Below, in pieces: positions 31,051 through 39,933 of a stretch of DNA of 64,000 nucleotides. How positions within the stretch are numbered: position 1 is the stretch's first letter; every line of letters begins with the position of its first letter. The stretch comes from Mesorhizobium loti CJ3sym (GTDB lineage: Bacteria; Pseudomonadota; Alphaproteobacteria; Rhizobiales; Rhizobiaceae): positions 248,208 through 312,207 of the forward strand of contig NZ_AXAL01000006.1 in assembly GCF_000472785.1 (NCBI RefSeq), read 5' to 3'. The notes beneath the pieces are model-generated. The model was not told the DNA's origin and ran no database searches. It saw nothing but the letters and a program-made list of their open reading frames with translations. A program made the position numbers and the translations under genes.

Positions 31051-31917
31051 CTAATGGTGCGAGTGCGCGCGCAACTGATCTGGAACCAAGCGCGTCGACA
31101 ATCCTCCGGCCTCGATCCAGGCCAGCGTCGATTTTTCGGCGTCATCGATCAGGGCGGCGGTGCGGGTGAAATCGTAGGCCGAGCCTGCCAGGGGACAGAG
31201 CGACGGCACGATCGCGTAGTCGATGTCGCTCGCCAGCGTGTCCAGTTCCCGAACCAGTTGCCTGGCGATCAGCAATGTCAACGCGTGCAGGCCGTTGGCG
31301 ACCGCACCTTGCGGTGGTGTGTGCAAATTGCAGGAAAATCCGGTCGGCAGCACGATCAGGCGGCTTGCACCAAGGCCGACGGCGACCCGAACGGGCGTGT
31401 TCGAGGTGACCGCACCGTCGATCAGCAGCCGCTCGCCAATGCGCACCGGCGCGAACGCTACCGGAATGGCGCAACTGGCGGCTATGGCGTCGGCGGCACT
31501 GCCCCGCGACAGCACGACCGCCTCGCCGGAGAAGAGATCGGTGGCGATGATATGGATCGGGATCGGCGCGTCCTCGAGATTGCGATAGGGCAGGTTGCGC
31601 TCGATGAGGTTGCGGATGCCATGGGAGGCCGACAGGAAATCCCGCCGTGCCGCGAAGCCCAGCATCGTGCGCCAACTCATGGGAAAGACGTCGTTGCGTG
31701 TGATGCCGCGCCATAGGGTCTCCAGCCGCGCGATGTTTTCCACCGTGGCGGCCGCGGCGTAGCAGGCGCCGTTGATGGCGCCGACGCTGGAGCCGACGAC
31801 GAAGTCAGCGGTCACGCCGGCGGCGACAAGCGCCTTCAGCATGCCGACCTGCACGGCGCCGAAACTGCCGCCGCCCGCCAGCACCAGTGCGGTCTTGTTG
31901 TCTGTAGCTGACGGCAT
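31051..31917 (-). CDS. Patatin-like phospholipase
   Basis: 288-residue predicted lipid acyl hydrolase. The oxyanion loop GGGSFGAVQVG is near residue 16, the nucleophile elbow GSSVGA near residue 42, and the catalytic Asp in LIDGAVTSNTPV near residue 166. This Ser-Asp dyad set is complete. It lies divergently from the PadR gene at 32114. Whether it is secreted is unclear; no signal peptide is visible. Confidence 0.88.
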   Translation of the reverse strand: MPSATDNKTALVLAGGGSFGAVQVGMLKALVAAGVTADFVVGSSVGAINGACYAAAATVENIARLETLWRGITRNDVFPMSWRTMLGFAARRDFLSASHGIRNLIERNLPYRNLEDAPIPIHIIATDLFSGEAVVLSRGSAADAIAASCAIPVAFAPVRIGERLLIDGAVTSNTPVRVAVGLGASRLIVLPTGFSCNLHTPPQGAVANGLHALTLLIARQLVRELDTLASDIDYAIVPSLCPLAGSAYDFTRTAALIDDAEKSTLAWIEAGGLSTRLVPDQLRAHSHH

Positions 31918-32030
31918 GGCAACCTCCCTGCAAGGCCTTGCTTGGGTTTCGCAGCGGATGTCCGGTTTGTTTCGTGGGCGCGCCAGCGTGACAGCACGGG
32001 TTCGTGAAGCGGTGCTGGCGCGACATTCAG

Positions 32031-32098
32031 ATACATCGTAAGATATATCTTGACTTCACAAGAGGGCGCGCCTAATTAAGATATATCGTAAGATAGAA
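32031..32098. promoter_or_regulatory. Two PadR-type operator sites upstream of the PadR gene
   Basis: Site 1 (32031-32048) is ATACATC-GTAA-GATATAT and site 2 (32081-32098) is ATATATC-GTAA-GATAGAA. Both share the dyad pattern ATATATC-N4-GATATAT, and their starts are 50 bases apart, about five helical turns. Site 2 ends 15 bases before the PadR start, so autorepression is likely. Confidence 0.65.
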
Positions 32099-32113
32099 CT
32101 TAAGGAGCAATCA

Positions 32114-32788
32114 ATGCACAGACACAATCATTTCGGCGAACGCATCTTCATGCACATGGCCGGCAAATTTGGTGGCAGAGGGGGCGGCGGCTTTGGACCG
32201 TTCGGACATGGCGGTCGCGGTGGCGGGCGTGGTGGCCCGGGTGACATGTTCCGCGCCGGCCGCATGCTGGCCGATGGCGATCTCAAGCTGATCACGCTGT
32301 CGCTGCTGGCCGAGGCGCCGCGCCACGGCTACGACATCATCAAGGCGCTGGAAGAGCGCACCAGCGGCATCTACAGCCCGAGCCCGGGCGTGGTCTACCC
32401 GACGCTGACGTTCCTGGAAGAAGCCGGCTATGCCGCTTCCGCCGCGGATGGCAACAAGAAGGTGTTTTCGATCACCGAGGCGGGCCAAGCGCATCTTGCC
32501 GACAATCGCGAGATGATCGACGGCGTGCTCGAACATCTCGAACGTTTCGGCCGCAAGATGGCCAAGGCGCGCGACTGGTTCGGCTGGAACGACGATGGCG
32601 AGGAGCGCCGCGGTGGCCGTGGCGGCCGTGGTGAGCGCTCGGAAACGCGTGACGAATTCCGTACCGTGCGCCACCGCCTGCGTGCGGCTCTCGGCGACAT
32701 CGTCGATGCGCCGGCCGAGAAGCAGGCCGAGGCGATCGCCATCCTCGAAGCCGCCGCCGAAGCGCTGGAAGCGCTGTCGCATCGCTGA
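32114..32788 (+). CDS. PadR-family transcriptional regulator with a Gly-rich N-terminal extension
   Basis: 224 residues. Residues 15-50 are a Gly/Phe/Arg-rich, probably disordered leader (GGRGGGGFGPFGHGG). The PadR winged helix follows: DLKLITLSLLAEAPRHGYDI and GIYSPSPGVVYPTLTFLEEA. The C-terminal half holds a further Gly/Arg-rich stretch near 170 and long helices for dimerisation. ATG 32114 follows AAGGAGC. Likely autoregulated through two upstream dyads; the patatin gene on the other strand may be a second target. Confidence 0.9.
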   Translation: MHRHNHFGERIFMHMAGKFGGRGGGGFGPFGHGGRGGGRGGPGDMFRAGRMLADGDLKLITLSLLAEAPRHGYDIIKALEERTSGIYSPSPGVVYPTLTFLEEAGYAASAADGNKKVFSITEAGQAHLADNREMIDGVLEHLERFGRKMAKARDWFGWNDDGEERRGGRGGRGERSETRDEFRTVRHRLRAALGDIVDAPAEKQAEAIAILEAAAEALEALSHR

Positions 32789-32810
32789 TCCAGGCGCGAT
32801 AAACGCACGA

Positions 32811-32836
32811 AAAAGCCCGGGGAGACCCGGGCTTTT
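32811..32836. terminator. Bidirectional terminator between PadR and YiaAB genes
   Basis: AAAA, then stem GCCCGGG (32815-32821), loop GAGA, CCCGGGC (32826-32832), then TTTT. It serves the plus-strand PadR gene and the minus-strand YiaAB-domain gene. Confidence 0.85.
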
Positions 32837-32855
32837 GCGTCAGGGCAGGCCGACA

Positions 32856-33116
32856 TCATTCCTTGCCGACATATTCGCTGATCAGCTTTTCGTTGCGCGC
32901 TTTCTCGATCTTGGCGGTCATCTCGGCCGACAGGCGTTCGTCGGTGCGGTATTTGACCAGGTTCACCAAGCTACCGGTCAAGAGCAGGATGCCCATTGCC
33001 CAATAGCCTTTGGTCGACAGGTCGACCGGTGCCAGCCACAGCGACAGGCCGAGCATGAAATAGGCGGCACCGACAGCGGCGGTGTTGAACATGATGTAGG
33101 TCTGGTTGGCGTTCAT
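32856..33116 (-). CDS. YiaA/YiaB two-helix domain membrane protein
   Basis: 86 residues with two transmembrane helices: NTAAVGAAYFMLGLSLWLA and GYWAMGILLLTGSLVNLVKY. The motif between them and the charged C-terminus (DERLSAEMTAKIEKARNEK) match the YiaAB domain family. In other bacteria such proteins accompany PspA-like stress genes, and here a PspA-like gene lies 64 bases upstream on the same strand, so cotranscription is likely. Confidence 0.82.
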   Translation of the reverse strand: MNANQTYIMFNTAAVGAAYFMLGLSLWLAPVDLSTKGYWAMGILLLTGSLVNLVKYRTDERLSAEMTAKIEKARNEKLISEYVGKE

Positions 33117-33180
33117 TGGAGTTCTCCGTTGATTTGACGATGGTTGGCTTGATGGAAATCAGGTTTGGAAAGTCTGGTTT

Positions 33181-33858
33181 TCAGTTGATGGTCTTCAGGC
33201 GCTCGAGCACGTCCCTGGCGCGGACCTTAACCGCCGGGCCATGACCGGCGTCGGCGAGGCGGTCGCGGATCGCTTCGTGACGCAGTTCGCCGTCGATCTC
33301 GTCGAGAATGCCGGCCTCCTCGAACGGATCGCTGGCTCCCTTGATGCGGGCGAGCAGTTCCTCGGCATCGTTGATGCTGGCGGAATGGCCGATCGACCTG
33401 ACCAGGCGTGACTGCGCCTTGCGCTCGGCGTCGATGGCGCGGGCCGAGATCATGCCCTGGTTGAGGTCGATAATGCGGCGATGCGCCCGCTCCACTGAAA
33501 CGCGCATCCGCAACGTCTTTTCGCCAAGGCTCTGCACGGTGGCGCGGCGGACTTCGCGTTCATTCTCCAGCTCGGCGATTGCAGCCGCACCGCTTTCGGC
33601 AAGCCCGCTGTTGCCGGCGGCGAGCGCGCTGATGGTGCGGCTTTCCAGATCGGCGTGACGGCGGTCGAGCTGGTCGAGACCGGCCTGCTCGGCACGCTGG
33701 CGAACGATCAGCGAGGCAAGCGTCTGCTTGGCGGCGGCAAGCCCCGTCTCGGCGTCGCGGATGCGCTGCGCCAGAAGGTCGATGGCGAAGCGGTCCTTGA
33801 GGCCGTCCTCGGCTCGTGCGCTGGCGCCGTCGAGCAATGTTCTGATCAGGCTAAGCAT
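33181..33858 (-). CDS. PspA/IM30-family membrane-associated protein
   Basis: 225 residues, almost wholly helical and charged, with the coiled-coil layout of phage-shock/ESCRT-III-like proteins (SLIRTLLDGASARAEDGL, then long heptad-like helices to about 170). It lacks the strongly hydrophobic N-terminal helix of classical PspA. Start at 33858 after GGGAGAAG. Likely binds the inner membrane on envelope stress. Divergent from a TetR gene with three repeated operators between them. Confidence 0.75.
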   Translation of the reverse strand: MLSLIRTLLDGASARAEDGLKDRFAIDLLAQRIRDAETGLAAAKQTLASLIVRQRAEQAGLDQLDRRHADLESRTISALAAGNSGLAESGAAAIAELENEREVRRATVQSLGEKTLRMRVSVERAHRRIIDLNQGMISARAIDAERKAQSRLVRSIGHSASINDAEELLARIKGASDPFEEAGILDEIDGELRHEAIRDRLADAGHGPAVKVRARDVLERLKTIN

Positions 33859-33884
33859 GGTTCTTCTCCCTTCGAATGTTTGCG

Positions 33885-33954
33885 GTGAACAATGTTCACG
33901 AAGCCAACGTAGCAGGAAATGAACAGTGTTCAAGAAGATTTTGAACACTGTTCA
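33885..33954. promoter_or_regulatory. Triple TetR-type operator
   Basis: Three 13-base palindromes TGAACA-N-TGTTCA at 33886-33898 (extended to GTGAACA-A-TGTTCAC, 33885-33899), 33920-33932 and 33942-33954. They lie between the PspA-like gene (minus) and the TetR gene (plus). The centres are 34 and 22 bases apart. Confidence 0.75.
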
Positions 33955-34034
33955 CGAAATCCCTTATATGGTAAACGAGGGGAGATGGCGGCTCGAACCA
34001 ACCTGCCGCATAGGGCGTATCCACAAGGACTGAT

Positions 34035-34676
34035 ATGGCACTGGACAGGGAAGAAATAAGCGGGCGGGTGCTGGCCATTGCCGAGGTGCTGCTCAACGAG
34101 GGCGGCATGGACAATCTGAAGGCGAGGACCATCGCCGAGCAGGCGGGCATCTCCGTCGGCTCGGTCTACAATCTGTTTGCCGATCTCGACGGGGTGCACC
34201 GTGCCGTCAACATGCGGCTGCTCGACCGGCTGGGCGCGGCAGGCGCGGCGGCGATGGCGGATCTCGGCAAACGCGGCGTCACAGATGTGCGCCAGCGCCT
34301 GCTGGCGCTGGCCGACGCCTATGTGCGCTTTGTCGAGGCGCATCCCGGCAGCTGGCCGGCGCTGCTCGCCTTCAACAGGCGGCGCCCGACGCTGACCGAG
34401 CCTGACGCCGATGAAGCGCGGCTCGACCAGCTGTTCGAGATCATCGCCCAGGTGCTCGCCGGCGGCGACTTCGACCTCGACGACGACACGCGCGGGATCG
34501 CCGCGCGCACGCTGTGGTCGAGCGTGCATGGGATCGTCACCAGCGGCTATGCGGCCAGATCCGTGCGCCGGCAGGCCGACGAGATTGACCGGCAGATCGA
34601 GCTCCTGGTCGCTGTCTTCATCAGGGGGCTGGAACGCGGCGGCACATTCGCGCATTCTGGGACGAAAACGTCGTGA
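34035..34676 (+). CDS. TetR-family transcriptional regulator
   Basis: 213 residues. The N-terminal helix-turn-helix is LKARTIAEQAGISVGSVYNLF; the C-terminal ligand domain is helical and unlike any I recognise. It is divergent from the PspA-like/YiaAB genes, and three copies of one palindrome in between make it the likely repressor of that operon and of itself. The ligand is unknown; a membrane-active compound would fit the neighbours. Confidence 0.9.
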   Translation: MALDREEISGRVLAIAEVLLNEGGMDNLKARTIAEQAGISVGSVYNLFADLDGVHRAVNMRLLDRLGAAGAAAMADLGKRGVTDVRQRLLALADAYVRFVEAHPGSWPALLAFNRRRPTLTEPDADEARLDQLFEIIAQVLAGGDFDLDDDTRGIAARTLWSSVHGIVTSGYAARSVRRQADEIDRQIELLVAVFIRGLERGGTFAHSGTKTS

Positions 34677-34723
34677 ATCGCGAATGGACCGCGGTGTGCA
34701 GGACGAACAAGGAGATTTGAGCG

Positions 34724-35017
34724 ATGTCTTTTCTGAAACGTCTTTTCGGCGGTGGCGGTGAAGCGGCGGCCGAGCCCAAAAGTGCCGCGCCCGCCAAGCA
34801 GGTCGAGCACAAGGGCTTCCTGATCAGCGCCACGCCCTACAAGGCCGAGGGCCAGTACCAGACCTGCGGCACCGTCTCCAAGGAGGTCGACGGCGTGATG
34901 AAGGAACACAAATTCATCCGCGCCGACCGCTTCGCCGGCCTCGACGACGCCGTCGACATCTCGATCAAGAAGGGCATGCAATTGATCGACGAGCAGGGCG
35001 AGCGGATTTTCGGGTAG
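34724..35017 (+). CDS. HlyU-domain protein
   Basis: 97 residues. After a basic/Gly-rich start (MSFLKRLFGGG), the core KGFLISATPYKAEGQYQTCG and the end SIKKGMQLIDEQGERIF match the HlyU family. In Vibrio, HlyU is an ArsR-type activator, but this short family lacks a winged helix and its role is unclear. It starts 47 bases after the TetR gene after AAGGAGATT. Confidence 0.75.
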   Translation: MSFLKRLFGGGGEAAAEPKSAAPAKQVEHKGFLISATPYKAEGQYQTCGTVSKEVDGVMKEHKFIRADRFAGLDDAVDISIKKGMQLIDEQGERIFG

Positions 35018-35054
35018 GGGGTAGGCGGCTTGCACCAGATGAGGCCCCTGGCTT

Positions 35055-35621
35055 TCATGCGGCTTTGTCGCCCGGTTGCCACCGGGTCAAGAGCAGTTCG
35101 CGGGCCTGCGCGAGACGCGACATCACGGTGGCGAGTGGCACTCCGACCACCTCTGCGATTTCGCGGTAAGGCATATCGTTGAACTCGCGCATGGCCATGG
35201 CTTCACGCAAGGGCGCCGGCAACGAATAGACAAGCTGCCGGATGGCTACGCCTTCCCTGGGGTCGGGGATCTCGGAGCCTGGCTCGGCCGGCAGCTTTTG
35301 CGCCTGTCGAGGATCTGCCGGGTCCACCGGGGTCTCCTGTTCCACACGCCGGGCGAATTGCGTGTAGCAAACGCTCCTGAGAATGGAGAGCAGCCAGGGC
35401 CTGACGGCCTCGCCGCGCCGGCCTTCGAAGTGATGCAGCGCACGCCGGTAGCATTCCTGTACGGCATCTTCCGCGTCCGTGCGGTTTCGCAGCAGGAAAT
35501 AGGCGAGCCTGTAGGCGTCATCGAGGCATGGCAGGGCCGCGTCTCGAAACCGGCGCACGCGCTCGCTGTCGGCATTGTGGCGGCCGGCTACGTGGTGGCC
35601 GGCGGTGTAATATCCAGTCAT
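35055..35621 (-). CDS. ECF-family RNA polymerase sigma factor
   Basis: 188 residues. Region 2 is seen as DDAYRLAYFLLRNRTDAEDAVQECY and region 4 as LREAMAMREFNDMPYREIAEVVGVPLATVMSRLAQARELL (broken here in words; helix-turn-helix near residues 145-180). No anti-sigma gene adjoins it, and it is divergent from an AraC-type regulator. The start at 35621 is chosen because the N-terminal extension upstream (59 residues) has no typical sigma content. Orphan ECF factors may be controlled transcriptionally or by a distal partner. Confidence 0.82.
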   Translation of the reverse strand: MTGYYTAGHHVAGRHNADSERVRRFRDAALPCLDDAYRLAYFLLRNRTDAEDAVQECYRRALHHFEGRRGEAVRPWLLSILRSVCYTQFARRVEQETPVDPADPRQAQKLPAEPGSEIPDPREGVAIRQLVYSLPAPLREAMAMREFNDMPYREIAEVVGVPLATVMSRLAQARELLLTRWQPGDKAA

Positions 35622-35796
35622 TTCGTACCGTCTCGCAGGTGGCTTTACCTGAAACCGGCGGGGTGGTACCAAGCGGCTTGACCGCAGTCGTGGACTATCG
35701 CGCCAAGCGTGTGGACTGTGGTGACATGCGCCTGCCAAAGCAAAAACGATTGGCGCTCGTTTAAACTCGAATGCTTCACGATTCACGGTACAGGTC

Positions 35797-36783
35797 ATGC
35801 GCCAGGCGCAGCCGCCAAATCGCCTTTCGATCTTTCACCACGGCCTGGCCAAGGGATCGGCCTACGAGGCCTGGCGTGAAGGTATTTGCCGCGAGTTTTG
35901 CCGACTCGATGTTGGACCGGCGCAAGATAACTACATCGATTGCCACAATGAATTCGTGCTGCTTGACTCGATCGCCATTGCCACTCCGAAGGGGCGCTCG
36001 GCACGCTTTGCGCGCACCCGCGACCTCTTGGTCGATGGCTGCGACGATCTGGTGCTGATTTCCGCCACGCGCGGCAAGGTGCGCGTGACCCAGGAAATGA
36101 AGACGATCGATCTGATGGCGGGACAAATGTGCCTGACCGAAATGAACATCGCCGGCACCTTGGACCTCAACCAGACCGGCGGATTTACGACCACACGGTT
36201 TCCCAGACGCCTGCTCTTGCAGGTCGCGCCGTCCGCCGAGACGCAACTGGCCCGCACGCTTGGACACGACCGGGCCTGGGGCGTCATGATCGAGCGTTAT
36301 TCAGCGCTTTGTAGCGAGATTGGTGGAGAGCTCGATCTTGCCGGCCAGAAGGCGGCGGCGCAGCATCTGGCGGATCTGGTCGGTCACTTCATCGGAACAA
36401 GTGCCGAGCAGAAGAACCTGGCCGGGCAAAGCGATGTCTTGATCGCACGGTTGAACCTGATGAAAGCCGACATTCTCAAAAATCTCGGCGAGAGCCGCCT
36501 GACTGTCGAGACCGTCGCCAAAGCGAACGGCCTCAGCCTGCGACAGGCGCAGCGAATGTTCGCGTCCTCCGGCACAACTTTCTCGGAATTTGTACTGGAG
36601 CAGCGTTTGCTGCTTGCTCGCCAGCTTTTGCTGGGTGGATCGGCTCGCCATCGCAAGATCAGCGATGTCGCCTTCACGGTGGGCTTCAACGACCTTTCCT
36701 ACTTTCACAGGACATTCAAGCGGCGGTTCGGCGTCACGCCTGCGGATATCCAGATGGAGCCAGGTGCGGGTCTGACGCAGTAG
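35797..36783 (+). CDS. AraC-family transcriptional regulator
   Basis: 328 residues. The N-terminal domain (to about 200) resembles the AraC-binding-like cupin of the PF14525 type. The C-terminal double helix-turn-helix includes LTVETVAKANGLSLRQAQRMF and KISDVAFTVGFNDLSYFHRTF then KRRFGVTPADI. The gene is divergent from the ECF sigma factor gene. Nothing in the window suggests the effector. Confidence 0.88.
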   Translation: MRQAQPPNRLSIFHHGLAKGSAYEAWREGICREFCRLDVGPAQDNYIDCHNEFVLLDSIAIATPKGRSARFARTRDLLVDGCDDLVLISATRGKVRVTQEMKTIDLMAGQMCLTEMNIAGTLDLNQTGGFTTTRFPRRLLLQVAPSAETQLARTLGHDRAWGVMIERYSALCSEIGGELDLAGQKAAAQHLADLVGHFIGTSAEQKNLAGQSDVLIARLNLMKADILKNLGESRLTVETVAKANGLSLRQAQRMFASSGTTFSEFVLEQRLLLARQLLLGGSARHRKISDVAFTVGFNDLSYFHRTFKRRFGVTPADIQMEPGAGLTQ

Positions 36784-36911
36784 GCCATCGGCCATCATGC
36801 GACATTGCGTGAACCCCAAAACGCTGGGCTGTGCGCTGACGGTCCCGCCGGTATCGGTGGAACCGCGAATCTGTGCTAAGCCGCCGCCCGACCAACCAGA
36901 GGACGACACCC

Positions 36912-37145
36912 ATGACCGAAGTGACCGTGGCCGAGGCGACCGAAAATATCTATGCCTCGCTCCGGGCGGACAATGCCGAGCTCGACGCCCATATCGCGGC
37001 GCTGAAGGCGGCGCTGACCCGACAGGGGATAAAACAGGCGGTGTTCGATCCGACCAAGCTGGCGCAGGGCAACCGCTCGGGCCGCAAGTTGATGCAGGCT
37101 TATTTTCGCCAGCGCGGCGTGAGCGTGAGTTTTTCGGAGCAGTAG
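36912..37145 (+). CDS. Small hypothetical protein
   Basis: 77 residues, acidic then basic, helical. The C-terminal FDPTKLAQGNRSGRKLMQAYF then RQRGVSVSF has no match I recognise. ATG 36912 follows AGAGGACG. It may be cotranscribed with the AraC gene, 128 bases upstream. Coding quality (third-position GC, intact 78-codon frame) is reasonable; function unknown. Confidence 0.6.
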   Translation: MTEVTVAEATENIYASLRADNAELDAHIAALKAALTRQGIKQAVFDPTKLAQGNRSGRKLMQAYFRQRGVSVSFSEQ

Positions 37146-37240
37146 AACCACGCCGGCGAGCTTACGAGCGCAACAACCAGCTCCCTCAACCTATTCCAAG
37201 CATTCGCGCTGGACCGTTGTCGCGTCGCCGTGCGCTAGCC

Positions 37241-38467
37241 TCAAGGTCGGAGTATCTTGCGGGGGCCGTTGTAAAAACTATTGCGGCCGCGTTTCCAGCC
37301 GGCAATCACGGGCGCGGCTTCGCGCACGGCCGCTGACGGTCCTTCACATTCGAGCAGCACGATATCGGCCTGCGCCCCGACCACCAGACCATAGGGCGCT
37401 GACATCAGCCGGGCAGGGCCTGATGTCACCATGGCAAAGACGGCGGCGATATCCGCGTCCAACGTCAGTTGCGCGACGTTCGCGTAGAGATTGGCCATGC
37501 GGATCAGCGAGGCATCCCCGAATGGCGTGAAAGGGTTCAGCACATTGTTGGTGGCGATCGCCACGGCGACGCCTGCTGCCGCAAGACGATCGGCGGGCGC
37601 AATCCCGCGCGGAACCAATCTGTCGTGGCCACGTCCGTTGAGGAAGAGATCAGTCGCCGGAAGCACCGCGAGTCCTATCCCCGCCGAGGCCAGTCGCGCG
37701 CCGATTTGGGAGACCTGATCGGGCGCCATTGCCGAAAGGTTGGTGACATGGCCGAGTGCGACGCGCCCTTGCCAGCCTCTTTTCACGGTCTCGGCGATGA
37801 CGAACGGCAGATCCGTTCTGTCCGGGTCGAGGGTGAAATCCAGGTGAAAATCCGCCGCCAAATCGTATTTTTCGGCGAGATCGAAGATGAGTTCGATATG
37901 GCGCCGCGGATCGGGGTCCGTGTAAGGGCATCCGCCAACCAGATCGGCGCCGTCGCCAAGCGCCTCGTCCAGCATGGCGAACGTTTCGGTTTCATTGGTC
38001 AGCCCGTCCTGGGCGAAGGCGCAAATCTCGATGTCGATGGCGAAAGAATAGTCGGTGCGGATGCGTTTGATCGCCTCGAAGGACCGGAAGCCCGCACGCG
38101 GATCGATTTCCACGAAGCTACGAATCCGCGTCGTGCCGTGGCCGATGGCCTTTTCAACCACGCGCGACGCGCGTTCGTAGACGTCCGCTTCGGTGAAACC
38201 GGATTTGGCTTTTGACGTCTCGCGGACCGCCTCGGCCAGCGTGCCTTCGCAGATGGCGCAGCGATCGAGAAGGCAGGCCTTGTCGAGATGCATATGGGCG
38301 TCGACAAAGCCCGCGCAGGCAAAATTGCTGCCGGCATCGAACTCTTCATCCGCTTTGCCGGGAATGCGCGGATGGATGGCAACGATCCTGCCATCGGCAA
38401 CGGCGATGTCGACGATTGGACCGGCATCTTCGAGCCGGACATTGCGGATAATCAGATCGAGGGTCAT
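37241..38467 (-). CDS. Amidohydrolase of the cytosine deaminase type
   Basis: 408 residues, cytosolic metal-dependent hydrolase. The metal-binding signature is HMHLDKA (near residue 60), with further ligands in DFHLDF (near 205), GHVTNLSA and PATDLFL. The C-terminal ASLIRMANLYANVAQL stretch and small beta-domain match CodA-type enzymes, which act on exocyclic amines or cyclic amides such as cytosine or triazine products. Start at 38467 (MTLDLIIRNV); an in-frame ATG at 38560 is less likely. Substrate unknown. Confidence 0.85.
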   Translation of the reverse strand: MTLDLIIRNVRLEDAGPIVDIAVADGRIVAIHPRIPGKADEEFDAGSNFACAGFVDAHMHLDKACLLDRCAICEGTLAEAVRETSKAKSGFTEADVYERASRVVEKAIGHGTTRIRSFVEIDPRAGFRSFEAIKRIRTDYSFAIDIEICAFAQDGLTNETETFAMLDEALGDGADLVGGCPYTDPDPRRHIELIFDLAEKYDLAADFHLDFTLDPDRTDLPFVIAETVKRGWQGRVALGHVTNLSAMAPDQVSQIGARLASAGIGLAVLPATDLFLNGRGHDRLVPRGIAPADRLAAAGVAVAIATNNVLNPFTPFGDASLIRMANLYANVAQLTLDADIAAVFAMVTSGPARLMSAPYGLVVGAQADIVLLECEGPSAAVREAAPVIAGWKRGRNSFYNGPRKILRP

Positions 38468-38605
38468 TCGCGTGTCACAAGCGGTTGGCGCCGCGTCGCT
38501 GAAGAGGCGTGCGGAATATCCGAGTTTGAAACTCCTTCTGCTTCGATCCCAAACGAGCACCCCTGTAAAGCCCAGCAGAGCGGGGTAGCTTTTCCTGGAA
38601 TTGCT

Positions 38606-39226
38606 CTAAAGCCTGAGCAGCGGCTGTATGATGCGGCCAAGCCGGCTTTGAAGCACGATGTTGCCCTGGAGTGCTACGATACAGATGCAGGGGTCGCCCT
38701 CACACACGGTCGGCTTGTGTTCCATTGTCTCGTCGGCCTCGTCGAAGTCACCAGGGCCGTAGCGGCCGAACTGGTGTTCGAATGCCCCTTCGAGCACGCA
38801 TGTCCATTCGTAGCCGGTATGCTTATGGTGTGGCAGCCTGGTTCCTGGCGCCGCCTTCAGCATGAACACCTTGATGTTCGAGACTTCAGGCACCGATACC
38901 GAACGTTGGCGCACGCCCGGCCCAACCCAACGCCATGGCCCAAGCCGATAGCGGTCAAGCGGTTCTTTTGGTCTTGTCTCGGGGGCAGCGGAGTTCTCTT
39001 CGATCAGGCGCAAAACATTGCCCAGCGCGCCTGGCTCCATTGATACCGGTGTTGCCTGTTCAAGAAGCTCGCCACCTATCGCCTCGTACCCTTCCACCTT
39101 GCGGCTGCAGGCAGCGCACAAGGACAGATGCATCGAAACGACGAGCCCGCGCGCTTCATCAAGCGTGCCCGAAGCAAAGGCCGCGAGGGTCTCGTCGGTC
39201 GGATGATGGGCAATGGCCTCAGTCAT
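38606..39226 (-). CDS. chrR: Zinc anti-sigma factor ChrR
   Basis: 206 residues. The N-terminal zinc-binding anti-sigma domain has HHPTDETLAAFASG (H for zinc) and MHLSLCAAC (His and two Cys). The C-terminal cupin domain includes PHHKHTGYEWTCVLEG and a second metal site region. This is the ChrR layout known from Rhodobacter, where it holds RpoE until singlet oxygen or organic peroxides appear. Translationally coupled to the sigma gene upstream (ATGA overlap, 39223-39226). Confidence 0.9.
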   Translation of the reverse strand: MTEAIAHHPTDETLAAFASGTLDEARGLVVSMHLSLCAACSRKVEGYEAIGGELLEQATPVSMEPGALGNVLRLIEENSAAPETRPKEPLDRYRLGPWRWVGPGVRQRSVSVPEVSNIKVFMLKAAPGTRLPHHKHTGYEWTCVLEGAFEHQFGRYGPGDFDEADETMEHKPTVCEGDPCICIVALQGNIVLQSRLGRIIQPLLRL

Positions 39227-39774
39227 TTCAGCTCACCAACTCTGTCTCTCAACCTTTGCAAGGCAAGCCTGATCCGCGACTTGACGGTGCCCAGCGGGAT
39301 GCCGAGGAGATTTGCGATCTCGGCGTGTGCAAGGCCATCGAAGAATGAGAGGCGAATGACGCGCAACTGTTCATCCGGCAGTGCACCTATCGATGATCTG
39401 ACATACGCTTCACGCTCAGCGACGAGCAGTTGACCCTCAGGCTCGTCATTGTCTTGCTCTTCCAGCATGCCATCGTCCTCGATCCATGCGGTGGCGCGGC
39501 CTTCGCGGCGACTCTCATCGACGCTGACATTGCGGGCGATCGCATAAACCCAGGCCGACGCAGTCGCTCGCTCGGGATCATATTGTGCAGCCTTGCGCCA
39601 AAGTCTGATCAATGTTTCCTGCGCCAGATCTTCTGCACGGTCACGACTTGCGCCTCGCCGGATCATCATCGCCTTGATGCGCGGCGCATAATGTTCGAAC
39701 AGTTCCGCGAACGCGTCGCGATCCTGACTCGCCGCGACACGCCTGATCAGCCGGGCTGGATCGAATTCCACCAT
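39223..39774 (-). CDS. rpoE: RpoE-type ECF sigma factor (ChrR partner)
   Basis: About 183 residues. Region 2: DRAEDLAQETLIRLWRKA and YDPERATASAWVYAIARN; region 4: LRVIRLSFFDGLAHAEIANLL, LGTVKSRIRLALQRLR. The first likely start is MVEFDPARLI at 39774; an in-frame ATG at 39840 overlaps the proposed -10 element and would lie within the promoter. With ChrR it forms a stress sigma/anti-sigma switch. Upstream TGATCC-N18-TA promoters on both strands suggest autoregulation. Confidence 0.88.
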   Translation of the reverse strand: MVEFDPARLIRRVAASQDRDAFAELFEHYAPRIKAMMIRRGASRDRAEDLAQETLIRLWRKAAQYDPERATASAWVYAIARNVSVDESRREGRATAWIEDDGMLEEQDNDEPEGQLLVAEREAYVRSSIGALPDEQLRVIRLSFFDGLAHAEIANLLGIPLGTVKSRIRLALQRLRDRVGELK

Positions 39775-39836
39775 CGCTCTGCTATACGCTCTATCCTGCT
39801 CCGGCTGGCAAGGCAGCGTTACTGGCTTTCTCGAGT

Positions 39837-39866
39837 CCATTACGCGTCAGGCGGCCTTTTGGATCA
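39837..39866 (-). promoter_or_regulatory. RpoE-type autoregulatory promoter of rpoE-chrR
   Basis: On the minus strand, TGATCC (39866-39861) is followed by exactly 18 bases and then TAATGG (39842-39837). The -35 matches what is reported for Rhodobacter RpoE promoters. It would start transcription near 39830, upstream of the start at 39774. Confidence 0.6.
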
Positions 39867-39933
39867 CTGATTTGACCCACCTCTGACTTTCAGATCACTT
39901 TTGTCCGCCAGCCATCCGTTTTTCAGCGAGCTG

